Of a DNA stretch of 64,000 nt, positions 43,761 through 53,014 are shown piece after piece (within the stretch, counting starts at the first letter, position 1; each line of letters starts with the position of its first letter). The notes below the pieces were generated by a model, which was not told the origin of the DNA, searched no databases, and saw nothing but the letters and a program-made list of their open reading frames with translations. A program made the translations under genes and the position numbers. The DNA comes from Bacteroidota bacterium (GTDB lineage Bacteria > Bacteroidota > Bacteroidia > Cytophagales > Cyclobacteriaceae): assembly GCA_024280115.1 (NCBI GenBank), contig JAJRQT010000181.1, forward strand, positions 62,001-126,000, read 5' to 3'.

Positions 43761-44175
43761 GGTGGTTAGTCATTATTTTTCGACTTGAAGGGGAAGTGAT
43801 TTCAATTTCTATTTTCAGGTAATCATCAGGCAATAGTGACGGAATCTTTTCAGGCCATTCAATAAAGCAGGTTTCTCCTGAGTCAAAATATTCCTCAATG
43901 CCAATATCCATTGCTTCTGTTTCATTTTTTATCCTGTAAAAATCAAAATGATAAAAAACTTCATCATTCAAATTTCTGTATTCATTTACGATACTAAAAG
44001 TTGGGCTGCTGACATTATCTTCAATATTAAAATGCTCTGAAATAGCACGAATCAATGTTGTTTTTCCTGATCCCATATTTCCGTAAAAAAGCCAAATTGT
44101 CTTATCACTCGAATATTCAATGATCTTTTTGGCGGCCTTATTCAGTTCTCTTTCTGAATCTATCGTCAACTGCAC
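43750..44175 (-). CDS. tsaE: TsaE, tRNA threonylcarbamoyladenosine biosynthesis ATPase
   Basis: TsaE is the ATPase that supports TsaB-TsaD in making t6A at position 37 of ANN-decoding tRNAs. The 141 residues show WLFYGNMGSGKTTLIRAISE (Walker A, about 30-49), SPTFSIVNEY, HFDFYRI and FIEWPEKI. A GTG at 44175 is the apparent start; no in-frame ATG lies close upstream. It lies 13 bases after porX and overlaps ald. Confidence 0.93.
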   Translation of the reverse strand: MQLTIDSERELNKAAKKIIEYSSDKTIWLFYGNMGSGKTTLIRAISEHFNIEDNVSSPTFSIVNEYRNLNDEVFYHFDFYRIKNETEAMDIGIEEYFDSGETCFIEWPEKIPSLLPDDYLKIEIEITSPSSRKIMTNHHGR

Positions 44176-44188
44176 CCTGCAATGAAAT

Positions 44189-45748
44189 TTATCTGATTTT
44201 TGAAGTTAGTGAAATTATTGGAATTATCATTTCTTCCAGTGATAATCCGCCATGTTGAAAAGTATCATTATAGTATTTTACATAATAGTTATAGTTATTA
44301 GGATAGGCGAAAAAATAATCCTCTACGGCAAAAACATAAGTTGAAGAAACATTGAGTTTTGGTAAAAATATGCTCTCAGGATTTCTCACGACAAAAGCTT
44401 TGCTTTTTTCAAAACCAAGATTCTTCCCGAGTTTGAATCTTAGGTTTGTATTTGTATTTCTGTCCCCTACAATTTTAAATGGTTTTTTCACCCTCATTGT
44501 TCCATGGTCGGTGGTGAGTATTACTTTTCCTTTTGTAGAAGCAATTTTTTTAAGTATGTCGAAAAGTGGAGAATGAGAAAACCACGATTTAGTGAGTGAT
44601 CTGTAGGCGCTTTCATCCGGTGCAAGCTCTCTGATGACCTCCATCTCAGTACGGGCATGTGACAGCATATCAACAAAATTATAAACAATAACATTCAAGT
44701 CATTGTGAGCCAGATTAGTGAGATTCTCGTTAAGAGATTTGCCCTGGGCTGTATTTTTAATTTTATGATAACTCCATTTAATATCTAATCTTTGTTTTTT
44801 TAGCTGACGCTCCAGGAATTTGTCTTCATAATTATTTTTGCCGCCATCTTCATCTTCACCTACCCATAAATCAGGATGGTTCCTGGCCATTTCTGAAGGC
44901 ATCATCCCTGAAAAGATTCCGTTTCTGGCATATCCCGTGGTTGTGGGCAATATGGAATAATAGCTTTCTTCACTTTCTATGTTGAAATAATCCATAATTT
45001 GCCCCTGGATAATTTTCCATTGGTCATATCGAAGGTTGTCAACAACTATGAAATAAACCGGACTTTCATCGTTCAGTTCTGGGAATACTTTTTTTCTCAT
45101 GAGTTCGTGAGATAGAATAGGCCTTTCGCAATCAGGATCATTAAGCCAGTCTGCATAATTTTCTCTCACAAACTTTGCAAAGTAAAGGTTGGCGTCACTT
45201 TTTTGAAGGTCAAGTACCTCACTCATCTCAACATTTCCCGCGCTTGACATTTCAAGTTCCCAATAGATCAGCTTTTTATAGATATCAGCCCATTCTTCAT
45301 GGTTGAGATAGTCGCTGAATGCCATGCTGATATTTCTGAAATCCTGCTGATAGCTCATGTTTGTTCTTTCGGAGACCAACCTCTTATTATCTAGAAGTTT
45401 CTTTATAGAAAGTAATATCTGGTTTGGATTGATTGGTTTAATGAGGTAGTCTGCTATTTTGGAAGCAATGGCTTCCTCCATAATGTGCTCCTCTTCACTT
45501 TTGGTAATCATTACAACCGGCACATCCGCATTGATAGATTTTATCTGTGAGAGTGTCTCAAGACCGGTCATTCCCGGCATATTTTCATCGAGAAAAATAA
45601 TATCAAAATTATTTGATTCAATCTCGTCAATGGCATCCGGGCCACTCGTTACGGGCGTGATGTCATATCCTTTTTGTGTCAAAAAGAGGATATGTGGTTT
45701 CAATAATTCTATTTCGTCATCAGCCCATAAAATATTATATCTTTGCAT
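44189..45748 (-). CDS. porX: PorX-type response regulator with PglZ/alkaline-phosphatase-fold domain
   Basis: I chose the ATG at 45748 (MQRYNILWADDEIELLKPHI), giving 519 residues; an upstream TTG adds 15. The receiver domain has Asp10/Asp11, phosphoacceptor Asp54, Thr82 and Lys104. A helical linker (about 125-220) joins a PglZ-like phosphatase domain with VVDNLRYDQWK (Asp237), LPTTTGYARNG (Thr271 as likely nucleophile) and TTDHGTMR. PorX with PorY controls type IX secretion genes in Porphyromonas, and its effector domain cleaves oligonucleotides. The first gene of porX-tsaE-ald; PorY is not in the window. Confidence 0.93.
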   Translation of the reverse strand: MQRYNILWADDEIELLKPHILFLTQKGYDITPVTSGPDAIDEIESNNFDIIFLDENMPGMTGLETLSQIKSINADVPVVMITKSEEEHIMEEAIASKIADYLIKPINPNQILLSIKKLLDNKRLVSERTNMSYQQDFRNISMAFSDYLNHEEWADIYKKLIYWELEMSSAGNVEMSEVLDLQKSDANLYFAKFVRENYADWLNDPDCERPILSHELMRKKVFPELNDESPVYFIVVDNLRYDQWKIIQGQIMDYFNIESEESYYSILPTTTGYARNGIFSGMMPSEMARNHPDLWVGEDEDGGKNNYEDKFLERQLKKQRLDIKWSYHKIKNTAQGKSLNENLTNLAHNDLNVIVYNFVDMLSHARTEMEVIRELAPDESAYRSLTKSWFSHSPLFDILKKIASTKGKVILTTDHGTMRVKKPFKIVGDRNTNTNLRFKLGKNLGFEKSKAFVVRNPESIFLPKLNVSSTYVFAVEDYFFAYPNNYNYYVKYYNDTFQHGGLSLEEMIIPIISLTSKIR

Positions 45749-45801
45749 AGCAATTTTTCTGTTTTTAAGTGAATGAAACTCTAAATTAATCAATAAATAG
45801 A

Positions 45802-47028
45802 TTGAATAAGAAAAAAATCATCAATGATCCGTTATACGGATTTATCAGCATTCCGAACGAACTTATTTACGATATTATCAACCATCCATATTTCCAGCGG
45901 CTGCGAAGAATAAAACAACTTGGGATGACGGATTTTGTATATCCGGGGGCGCTTCATACAAGATTTCATCATGCCCTTGGCTCCATGCACTTGATGAATG
46001 AAGCCATGAGTAATCTGAGGATAAAAGGCGTTGATATTTCAGAGGAGGAATACAATGCAGCCTTAATAGCAATATTATTACATGACATTGGGCATTCGCC
46101 CTTTTCTCATGCCCTGGAAAATGAGTTGGTATCCGGGTTGAATCACGAGCAAATATCTGCCATCATCATGGAGGAATTGAATCGTCAATTTAACGGGCAA
46201 TTAGATTTGGCAATTAAAATATTTGCAGGCTTATATGAGAGGAAGTTTTTTCATCAATTGGTGTCCAGTCAATTAGATATTGACAGGTTAGATTATTTAA
46301 ACAGAGACAGCTTTTTTACCGGAGTTATAGAAGGAAAAATCGGCGCTGACAGGATCATTAAATTGTTGAATGTTGTTAAGGATGAACTTGTAGTAGATGA
46401 AAAGGGCATTTATTCCATAGAAAATTTTCTCAGTGCAAGAAGACTGATGTACTGGCAGGTATATATTCATAAAACCACTGTCGGTGTGGAGAAAATGTTG
46501 ATTCAGATTATCAGAAGAGTGCGAAAGATTGGCGATGGTCTTCATCTGTCTCCGGAACTGAATCTTTTCATCAACAACACCATCACCCCGTCCATGTTGA
46601 AAGATGATAAAGGTATTTTAAAAGCATTTTGCTACATGGATGACTACGACATATTGGGAGCGATTAAAAGCTGGCGCCATAGTAGTGATACTGTATTATC
46701 GCAATTATGCAGTATGTTACTCGAAAGAAAGCTTTTCAATGTAATGCTTTCGGAATCGAAGTTTAATAAAGAAGATTATTCAGATTTATATAAACAGGTA
46801 AAAAAAGTTTTTAAAATTGAAGAAAAACACCTTGAGCATCTTGTGGTTCTGGGTGTAAAAAGCAATTCAGCTTATATTGGGGATGGGCAGCAGATATACA
46901 TGCTAAAGAAGAATGGGGAAATCGTAGATATAGCCATTGCATCGGATCTACCAAATATAAAGGCAATGCGGAAAATTGTGAAAAAGTACTATCTATGCTG
47001 GCCTAAAAATATATCTTTGCATTCATAA
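45802..47028 (+). CDS. HD-domain phosphohydrolase (dNTPase/SAMHD1-like)
   Basis: The 408-residue protein has a complete HD metal site: HTRFHHALGSMHLMNEA (about 51-67), LLHDIGHSPFSHALENEL (about 92-109) and DIDRLDYLNRDSFFTGV (about 158-174). Homologues hydrolyse dNTPs or other nucleotides; the substrate is not predictable. The TTG at 45802 is used as start because homologues begin MNKKKIINDP-like and no ATG fits. It is divergent from porX with 53 bases between starts. Confidence 0.88.
   Translation: MNKKKIINDPLYGFISIPNELIYDIINHPYFQRLRRIKQLGMTDFVYPGALHTRFHHALGSMHLMNEAMSNLRIKGVDISEEEYNAALIAILLHDIGHSPFSHALENELVSGLNHEQISAIIMEELNRQFNGQLDLAIKIFAGLYERKFFHQLVSSQLDIDRLDYLNRDSFFTGVIEGKIGADRIIKLLNVVKDELVVDEKGIYSIENFLSARRLMYWQVYIHKTTVGVEKMLIQIIRRVRKIGDGLHLSPELNLFINNTITPSMLKDDKGILKAFCYMDDYDILGAIKSWRHSSDTVLSQLCSMLLERKLFNVMLSESKFNKEDYSDLYKQVKKVFKIEEKHLEHLVVLGVKSNSAYIGDGQQIYMLKKNGEIVDIAIASDLPNIKAMRKIVKKYYLCWPKNISLHS
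47012..47019 (+). promoter_or_regulatory. -7 element of lpxD inside the end of the HD gene
   Basis: TATCTTTG followed by CATTC fits TAnnTTTG. It lies in the last codons of the HD gene, 72 bases before the lpxD start, and probably starts the lpxD-lpxC/fabZ-lpxA transcript. Confidence 0.6.
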
Positions 47029-47091
47029 TTCTCAAACACCAACTATTAATGCTGTATTTTCAATTACAGCACGTCTCAAAACAAAATATTA

Positions 47092-48132
47092 ATGGAATTT
47101 ACTATAAATCAAATCGCCGCTATTATACATGGCGAAGTAGATGGTAACGGTAATGAAAAAGTTAGTACCATCGAAAAAATTCAAGAAGCTAAAGAGGGAG
47201 CCATCACTTTTTTGGCAAACCCAAAATATGAAAGTTTTATTTACTCGTGCAATGCATCTGCAGTGATCGTGGGGCAGGATTTTAAACCTGATAAACCATT
47301 AAAGACAACACTCATCAAGGTGGCTGATCCGTATTCAAGTTTCACAGTATTGCTCGATGAGTATGACAAAATAACAAAATACAGTAAAGTTGGCGTGGAA
47401 GATCCTTCTTACATATCTTCGAATACAGAGGTGGGAGAGAATATTTACAGAGGGGCATTCTCATATATTGGCTCCAATGTGAAAATTGGCAATAACGTAA
47501 AAATCTATCCACATACCTTTGTAGGTGATAATGTTACCATTGGAGATAATTGCATCTTTTATTCAGGTGTTAAAATTTATGCAGAAACCGTTATTGGAAA
47601 TAACTGCGTCATACATTCTGGCGCTGTAATTGGAAGTGATGGATTTGGTTTTGCTCCACAGGATGACGAGACCTATAAAAAAATTCCTCAGCTTGGTAAA
47701 GTAGTCATTCGTGATAATGTAGAAATTGGAGCAAATACCGTAATCGATCGCGCTACTCTTGGCAAAACCCTTATTGATGATGGCGTAAAGCTCGACAATC
47801 TTGTGCAGATTGCACACAATGTAGAGATTGGCGCAAATACGGTCATGGCCTCTCAAGTTGGGATATCAGGATCTACCAAATTCGGGAAAAATTGTGTGTT
47901 AGCCGGTCAGGTTGGCGTTGTAGGACACATAGAGATTGGGAACCGGGTGACGTTAGCAGCTAAAACAGGACTAGCAAAATCAATTAAAAAGGAAGGTTCA
48001 GTAAAATTTGGTTATCCTGCAATGGATCATAAGGATTACCTTAAGTGCCATGCCGTATTTCGCAATCTGCCAGAATTAAGAGAAAGAGTTAACGATCTTG
48101 AAAAAAAAGTACTAAATTTGCCGGCTAATTAA
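47092..48132 (+). CDS. lpxD: UDP-3-O-acylglucosamine N-acyltransferase
   Basis: LpxD adds the second hydroxyacyl chain from ACP in lipid A synthesis. The 346 residues begin with the uridine-binding N-terminal domain (about 1-95), followed by left-handed beta-helix hexapeptide repeats (IGNNVKIYPHTFVGDNVTIG and similar, about 110-280) with the catalytic-type His in DNLVQIAHNVEIG. The C-terminal helix binds ACP. The gene is 10 bases before lpxC-fabZ. Confidence 0.96.
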   Translation: MEFTINQIAAIIHGEVDGNGNEKVSTIEKIQEAKEGAITFLANPKYESFIYSCNASAVIVGQDFKPDKPLKTTLIKVADPYSSFTVLLDEYDKITKYSKVGVEDPSYISSNTEVGENIYRGAFSYIGSNVKIGNNVKIYPHTFVGDNVTIGDNCIFYSGVKIYAETVIGNNCVIHSGAVIGSDGFGFAPQDDETYKKIPQLGKVVIRDNVEIGANTVIDRATLGKTLIDDGVKLDNLVQIAHNVEIGANTVMASQVGISGSTKFGKNCVLAGQVGVVGHIEIGNRVTLAAKTGLAKSIKKEGSVKFGYPAMDHKDYLKCHAVFRNLPELRERVNDLEKKVLNLPAN

Positions 48133-48142
48133 CATTTAGTGC

Positions 48143-49537
48143 ATGCATTTAAAACAACATACTATAAAAAAGCCTGTTACATTGAGTGGTGTTGGTCTTC
48201 ATACAGGAGTCGATGTACACATGACTTTTTTGCCTGCCAAACCAAATCATGGGATTAAATTCCAAAGGGTAGATTTAGACGGTGAACCGATTGTAGATGC
48301 CGATGTGGACAATGTGGTTGATCTTTCCAGGGGGACAACAATAGAGCAAAATGGAGCGCGAATAAACACTGTGGAACATACCATGGCAGCACTTGTGGGG
48401 TTAGAAATTGATAATATTATCATTCAGCTCGATGGTCCTGAACCTCCTATTATGGATGGCAGTTCCAGAATGTATATAGATGCCTTGGAAGAAGCGGGAA
48501 CAGAAGAACAAAATGCATTAAGAAATTTTTTTACCATTCCTGAAAGCATCTTTTATAGAGATGCGGCAAGAGATGTGGAAATTGCCGCTTTGCCACTCGA
48601 TGATTATCGGGTGACAGTTATGATCGATTATAAATCACCGGTTTTAGGAAGTCAACACGCATCTCTAACTGATATATCTCAATTTAAAAAAGAAATCTCA
48701 TCAGCGAGAACTTTTTGTTTTTTGCATGAATTAGAAATGCTATATAAAAACAACCTAATAAAAGGTGGTGATTTAGACAATGCCATCGTGGTCGTTGACA
48801 GGGTTGTTGAAGAAGGAGAGTTGGATTATTTAGCAAAATTATTCAATAAGCCAAAAGTAATTGTGAAGGAAGAGGGGATATTGAACAATGTGGAATTGCG
48901 ACATAGCAATGAGCCTGCCCGTCACAAGCTTCTTGATGTAATGGGAGATTTAGCACTGGCAGGAAGACCTCTGAAAGCCCAGATATTGGCAGCGAGACCG
49001 GGGCATGCTGCAAATGTTGCATTCGCTAAGAAGATCAAACGAATGATGGAGAAATATGAGCAGAGCAATATTCCAAAATATGATCCGGAACAACCACCCG
49101 TTTATGATATTAACCAGGTCATGGATATATTGCCACACAGCTATCCGTTTTTATTAGTTGACAAAGTGATTCATCTCGATGATACCACAGTAGCAGGGAT
49201 AAAAAATGTAACTTTCAATGAACAATTTTTCCAGGGTCATTTTTCCGGAAATCCAGTAATGCCCGGCGTATTGATTGTAGAATCAATGGCTCAGATGGGT
49301 GGTATTTTTGTTTTAAATACAGTACCTGATCCGCAAAATTATTGGACTTATTTTTTAAAGATTGATGATTGCAAATTTAGAAGACCTGTGGTGCCGGGTG
49401 ATACATTAATTCTAAAATGTGATTTACTCGAGCCTATCAAAAGAGGTATTGCTAAAATGCGAGGCCGTGCATATGTGGGAAATAAGCTTGTAACGGAGAG
49501 TACGATGATTGCAAGCATAGTTAAAAAGAACCAATGA
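48143..49537 (+). CDS. lpxC/fabZ: Bifunctional LpxC deacetylase/FabZ dehydratase fusion
   Basis: The 464-residue fusion joins zinc-dependent UDP-3-O-acyl-N-acetylglucosamine deacetylase (about 1-305: VGLHTGVDVHMTFLPAKPNH, TVEHTMAALVGL, EPPIMDGSS, HKLLDVMGDLAL) to FabZ (about 320-464: MDILPHSYPFLLVDKVI, FFQGHFSGNPVMPGVLIVES). It couples committed lipid A synthesis to hydroxyacyl-ACP dehydration. This fusion is established in Bacteroidota. The stop overlaps the lpxA start by 4 bases. Confidence 0.97.
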   Translation: MHLKQHTIKKPVTLSGVGLHTGVDVHMTFLPAKPNHGIKFQRVDLDGEPIVDADVDNVVDLSRGTTIEQNGARINTVEHTMAALVGLEIDNIIIQLDGPEPPIMDGSSRMYIDALEEAGTEEQNALRNFFTIPESIFYRDAARDVEIAALPLDDYRVTVMIDYKSPVLGSQHASLTDISQFKKEISSARTFCFLHELEMLYKNNLIKGGDLDNAIVVVDRVVEEGELDYLAKLFNKPKVIVKEEGILNNVELRHSNEPARHKLLDVMGDLALAGRPLKAQILAARPGHAANVAFAKKIKRMMEKYEQSNIPKYDPEQPPVYDINQVMDILPHSYPFLLVDKVIHLDDTTVAGIKNVTFNEQFFQGHFSGNPVMPGVLIVESMAQMGGIFVLNTVPDPQNYWTYFLKIDDCKFRRPVVPGDTLILKCDLLEPIKRGIAKMRGRAYVGNKLVTESTMIASIVKKNQ

Positions 49538-50319
49538 ATCAACCGTTATCATATATACACCCCGAATCAAAAATTGCAGATAATGTAGTTATTGAGCCCT
49601 TTTCAACCATTCACAAAGATGTAAAAATAGATGAAGGGACCTGGATTGGATCAAATGTAACTATTATGGAAGGCGCACGGATTGGAAAAAATTGTAAAAT
49701 TTTCCCGGGCTCTGTAATATCAGGTATTCCGCAGGATTTAAAATTTGCAGGGGAAAGAACTACAGCAGAAATTGGTGATAATACAATAATCAGAGAATGT
49801 GTAACCATAAGCAGAGGAACTGTTGACAGTCACAAAACCACAATTGGTTCTAATTGTCTGATTATGGCTTATGTACACATAGCACACGATTGCCACATTA
49901 ATGATAGGGTAATTTTGGCCAATTGTGTACAGCTTGCTGGTCATGTACTGATTGAGGATTACGCAATTATTGGCGGCTCTACCGCTGTACATCAATTTGT
50001 GAAAATAGGGGCTCACGCCATGGTAGCAGGAGGATCTTTAGTGAGAAAAGATGTTCCTCCCTTTGTAACTGCTGCACGTGAACCATTGAGCTATGCGGGC
50101 ATTAATTCCATTGGTCTCAGAAGAAGAGGGTTTTCAAATGATAAAATCAATGAGATCCAGGAGATTTACAGAAATATTTATCTCAAAGGAAAAAACAATT
50201 CTAAGGCGCTCGATACCATTCAAATGGAAATGGCCAGCTCCAAAGAGCGTGATGAAATCTTAAACTTCGTGAGGAGTTCGGACCGTGGTGTGATGAAAGG
50301 GTACAACAATAAGCCTTGA
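49534..50319 (+). CDS. lpxA: Acyl-ACP--UDP-N-acetylglucosamine O-acyltransferase
   Basis: LpxA starts lipid A synthesis by adding a 3-hydroxyacyl chain to UDP-GlcNAc. The 261 residues are hexapeptide repeats (for example IGSNVTIMEGARIGKNCKIF) with the catalytic His region IAHDCHINDRVILANCVQLA (about 110-129) and a C-terminal helical domain with GLRRRGFSNDKINEIQEIYR. It is translationally coupled to lpxC/fabZ by a 4-base overlap. Confidence 0.97.
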   Translation: MNQPLSYIHPESKIADNVVIEPFSTIHKDVKIDEGTWIGSNVTIMEGARIGKNCKIFPGSVISGIPQDLKFAGERTTAEIGDNTIIRECVTISRGTVDSHKTTIGSNCLIMAYVHIAHDCHINDRVILANCVQLAGHVLIEDYAIIGGSTAVHQFVKIGAHAMVAGGSLVRKDVPPFVTAAREPLSYAGINSIGLRRRGFSNDKINEIQEIYRNIYLKGKNNSKALDTIQMEMASSKERDEILNFVRSSDRGVMKGYNNKP

Positions 50320-50338
50320 TAAGACCAAACTTTATTGA

Positions 50339-50959
50339 ATGGACATTCGACTTGAAAATGTTGCTAAAAAATTCAATAAGGAATGGATATTTAAAAATAT
50401 AAATCTCAATCTTTATAAAAAGGATATCACAGCAGTTATTGGTCCAAATGGGAGTGGAAAGTCAACTTTGCTCCAGATGATTTCTGGGAGCCTAATGCAA
50501 ACAGAAGGATTGATTAAATACGAGCATGAAGGTAAGTCAATAGAGGCGGAAGATATTTATAAATACATTTCTTTAGTAGCGCCGGCAATGAGTCTTCCCG
50601 AAGACTTTACGCTAAAAGAGTTTATTAATTTTCATTTCAAATTCAAAAAATTAAAACCAGGTTACGTCCTTGATGAGATTCCGGAATTATTCATGTTGGA
50701 TAAAGCCAGGAACAAATTTATAAAAAACTTCTCAACCGGTATGAAACAGAGGTTGAAACTTGGCATTGCTTTTTATGCGGATACACCTTTGATTTTACTC
50801 GATGAGCCAGCAACTAACCTGGATAAAGGCGGATTCGACTGGTATTTGGAGGAAATTGGAAAAGTTTTAAAAGAAAAAATGGTATTTGTGTGTTCTAATA
50901 GAAAGGATGAGTATGAATTTTGTAATAATTTCATCAATATATTAGATTACAAAACCTAA
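50339..50959 (+). CDS. ABC transporter ATP-binding protein, no permease partner nearby
   Basis: A 206-residue ABC ATPase. Walker A is VIGPNGSGKSTLLQM (about 36-50), the signature motif is FSTGMKQRLKLG, and Walker B is LILLDEPATNLD. The switch (H-loop) region reads VFVCSNRKDE, with Asn where the conserved His normally stands. It lies 19 bases after lpxA and probably is cotranscribed. No membrane partner is adjacent, so transport of lipid A precursors is only a guess. Confidence 0.85.
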   Translation: MDIRLENVAKKFNKEWIFKNINLNLYKKDITAVIGPNGSGKSTLLQMISGSLMQTEGLIKYEHEGKSIEAEDIYKYISLVAPAMSLPEDFTLKEFINFHFKFKKLKPGYVLDEIPELFMLDKARNKFIKNFSTGMKQRLKLGIAFYADTPLILLDEPATNLDKGGFDWYLEEIGKVLKEKMVFVCSNRKDEYEFCNNFINILDYKT

Positions 50960-51017
50960 CACCCTTTGTGAGTTGAACAACAAATAAAATTTGTAGTTAT
51001 AGTATAAAAGTTAAATC

Positions 51018-51500
51018 ATGAAAGTTCTTTTTAGTATCCTGTCGGTAATGGTTGTTTTTTCATTAACAATGATTTATAGCTGTGGAGGCAACGTGTCTCC
51101 TTCGTTGAGCCTGCAACAAAAGGCCACTAAAATCCTTGATGAAGGAAGCCCATGGGGAGGTGCTGGAAATGTAGAAGTATTGGCAAGTCCCACTGGCGTA
51201 AATCCTGCAGAGCTTGATGGTTTGCAAGTAGTATTCCAATCTTCCGGAGGTGATAAAGATTGGGCCCCAACATTTTTTGATGCTACAGGAGCCGATGATT
51301 TTCTATCAACAAATAATGCTACCTGGATATGGACAGGTTCAGGAACCGATGTAATAACGCTTTTTGAAGCTTCAGTGGCAGAATTGACAAGTGTTGATGT
51401 GACAGAAACTGAAATTACATTCTCCTTTGAGGTAAATTCATCGATTGGTGGAGGGAGAATTATGGGAATCAATGGTTCCTATACTGTTAGACTAAAGTAA
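51018..51500 (+). CDS. Putative lipoprotein of unknown function
   Basis: A 160-residue protein with a lipoprotein signal peptide: a hydrophobic core (FSILSVMVVFSLTMI) and lipobox IYSCGG with Cys22. The mature part is rich in Ser, Thr and Gly and contains ILDEGSPWGGAGNVEVLASP and a C-terminal strand-rich end. It resembles small Bacteroidota surface or periplasmic lipoproteins. No named domain was recognised. The gene is monocistronic, converging on hemE. Confidence 0.75.
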   Translation: MKVLFSILSVMVVFSLTMIYSCGGNVSPSLSLQQKATKILDEGSPWGGAGNVEVLASPTGVNPAELDGLQVVFQSSGGDKDWAPTFFDATGADDFLSTNNATWIWTGSGTDVITLFEASVAELTSVDVTETEITFSFEVNSSIGGGRIMGINGSYTVRLK

Positions 51501-51506
51501 TTCAGT

Positions 51507-52538
51507 TTAAAGATTGCTGCTATATTCTTTTACCTCGTCAATAAAACATTTTACTTTTTCAACATCCATATCAGGATAAACCCCATGTCCCAGGTTGGCA
51601 ATGTGTCTCGATTTTCCAAATTGATCAATCATCTTTCTGGTTTCAGATTTTATAGTATTAAAATCAGCATATAAAGTTGCCGGGTCCAGGTTACCTTGCA
51701 GGGTTTTGCGCGGTCCGATCAGATCTCTGGATTCCACAATATCCATATTCCAGTCGAGACCTACCACATCACAATCAATTTCGCCAATAGTTTTTCGGGA
51801 ACCATAGGCTCCTTTTGCAAAAACAATTACCGGAACTTCAGTGATTGCATTGGCAATTTTTGAAATGTACTTTAATGAAAAATTATCATATTGTTCAGTG
51901 GGTAATATGCCTGCCCAGGAATCAAAAACCTGGACGATATCAGCCCCGGCAGATATCTGACCTTTAAGATAATTAATAGTACTATCTGCAATTTTATCAA
52001 GTAATTTATGTGCAAATGCAGGGTCTTTATAGAGTGATTTTCTGGCATTGGAAAATGTTTTACTACCTTTTCCCTCTATCATATAACAAAAAATTGTCCA
52101 TGGAGCACCGGCAAAACCAATAAGTGGTACACGGCCATTCAGCTCTTTTTTTGTCACCTTAATTGCATCGATCACATATCCGAGGCTATCTTCGTCGGCA
52201 GTTTTAAGCTTGTTTAAATCAGTTTCACTTTTAACAGTTTTTGGAAAAAATGGTCCCACACCTTCTTCCATGGTGTACGGCAATCCCATAGCTTCCGGAA
52301 CGACCAGGATATCTGAAAATATAATTGCCGCATCTACGCCAAGTATATCAACAGGTTGGATGGTTACTTCGGCGGCAAGATCTGGTGTCTGTACCAATTC
52401 GATGAAACCGGAAAGTTTGCCTCTGACGGCCCGGTATTCCTTAAGTATTCTTCCAGCCTGACGCATTACCCAAACAGGTGTTCTTTCTGTTTTCTCTCCA
52501 TTTGCTGCTCTTAAGAGCAAGTCATTCTCTAGTTTCAT
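51507..52538 (-). CDS. hemE: Uroporphyrinogen decarboxylase
   Basis: HemE removes four carboxyl groups from uroporphyrinogen III to give coproporphyrinogen III in heme synthesis. The 343-residue protein carries the N-terminal signature RTPVWVMRQAGRILKEYRAV (about 17-36), then IIFSDILVVPEAMGL and GFAGAPWTIFCYMIEGKGSK. Near the C-terminus is GNLDPATLYA. The gene is divergent from ridA and has its own promoter at 52569. Confidence 0.97.
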   Translation of the reverse strand: MKLENDLLLRAANGEKTERTPVWVMRQAGRILKEYRAVRGKLSGFIELVQTPDLAAEVTIQPVDILGVDAAIIFSDILVVPEAMGLPYTMEEGVGPFFPKTVKSETDLNKLKTADEDSLGYVIDAIKVTKKELNGRVPLIGFAGAPWTIFCYMIEGKGSKTFSNARKSLYKDPAFAHKLLDKIADSTINYLKGQISAGADIVQVFDSWAGILPTEQYDNFSLKYISKIANAITEVPVIVFAKGAYGSRKTIGEIDCDVVGLDWNMDIVESRDLIGPRKTLQGNLDPATLYADFNTIKSETRKMIDQFGKSRHIANLGHGVYPDMDVEKVKCFIDEVKEYSSNL

Positions 52539-52568
52539 AAAAAATATTTAATTATCAATTGCGCAAGT

Positions 52569-52576
52569 CAAAACTA
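52569..52576 (-). promoter_or_regulatory. -7 element before hemE
   Basis: On the minus strand TAGTTTTG lies 30 bases before the hemE start, and a TTTG occurs 22 bases further upstream. This is close to the Bacteroidota consensus. Confidence 0.5.
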
Positions 52577-52633
52577 ACTGATTATGTTTTAATTTTACAT
52601 CAAATTTAAGAAAGCTTTATAAATCCTAGCACA

Positions 52634-53014
52634 ATGAGCAAATCAATAATATTTTCTGAAAAAGCACCTGCACCAATTGGTCCTTATAGTCAGGCCGTGA
52701 AAACCGGAAATACACTCTATATTTCCGGCCAAATCCCAATTGATATTGAAACAGGTTTGATGGTGAATAATGATATAACCCGGGAGACAATCCAGGTAAT
52801 GGAGAATATTCTGGCGATCTTAAAGGCTACGGAGATGGATTTTACCAACGTGGTGAAATGCAGCATTTTTGTATGTGATATGGGTGATTTTTCTGTAGTC
52901 AATACTGCCTATGGTAAGTATTTTGAAATCGATCCGCCTGCAAGAGAGACAGTTGAAGTTTCAGCTTTACCAAAGGGGGCCAATGTAGAGATCTCATGCA
53001 TTGCCGTTAAATAA
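52634..53014 (+). CDS. RidA family enamine/imine deaminase
   Basis: The 126-residue protein has the RidA (YjgF/UK114) fold. It begins SKSIIFSEKAPAPIGPYSQA and contains the family segments GNTLYISGQIPID and PPARETVEVSALPKGANVEI, with the conserved Arg and Glu of the imine-binding pocket. RidA hydrolyses reactive 2-aminoacrylate and related imines formed by PLP enzymes. The next gene begins directly after its stop. Confidence 0.95.
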   Translation: MSKSIIFSEKAPAPIGPYSQAVKTGNTLYISGQIPIDIETGLMVNNDITRETIQVMENILAILKATEMDFTNVVKCSIFVCDMGDFSVVNTAYGKYFEIDPPARETVEVSALPKGANVEISCIAVK

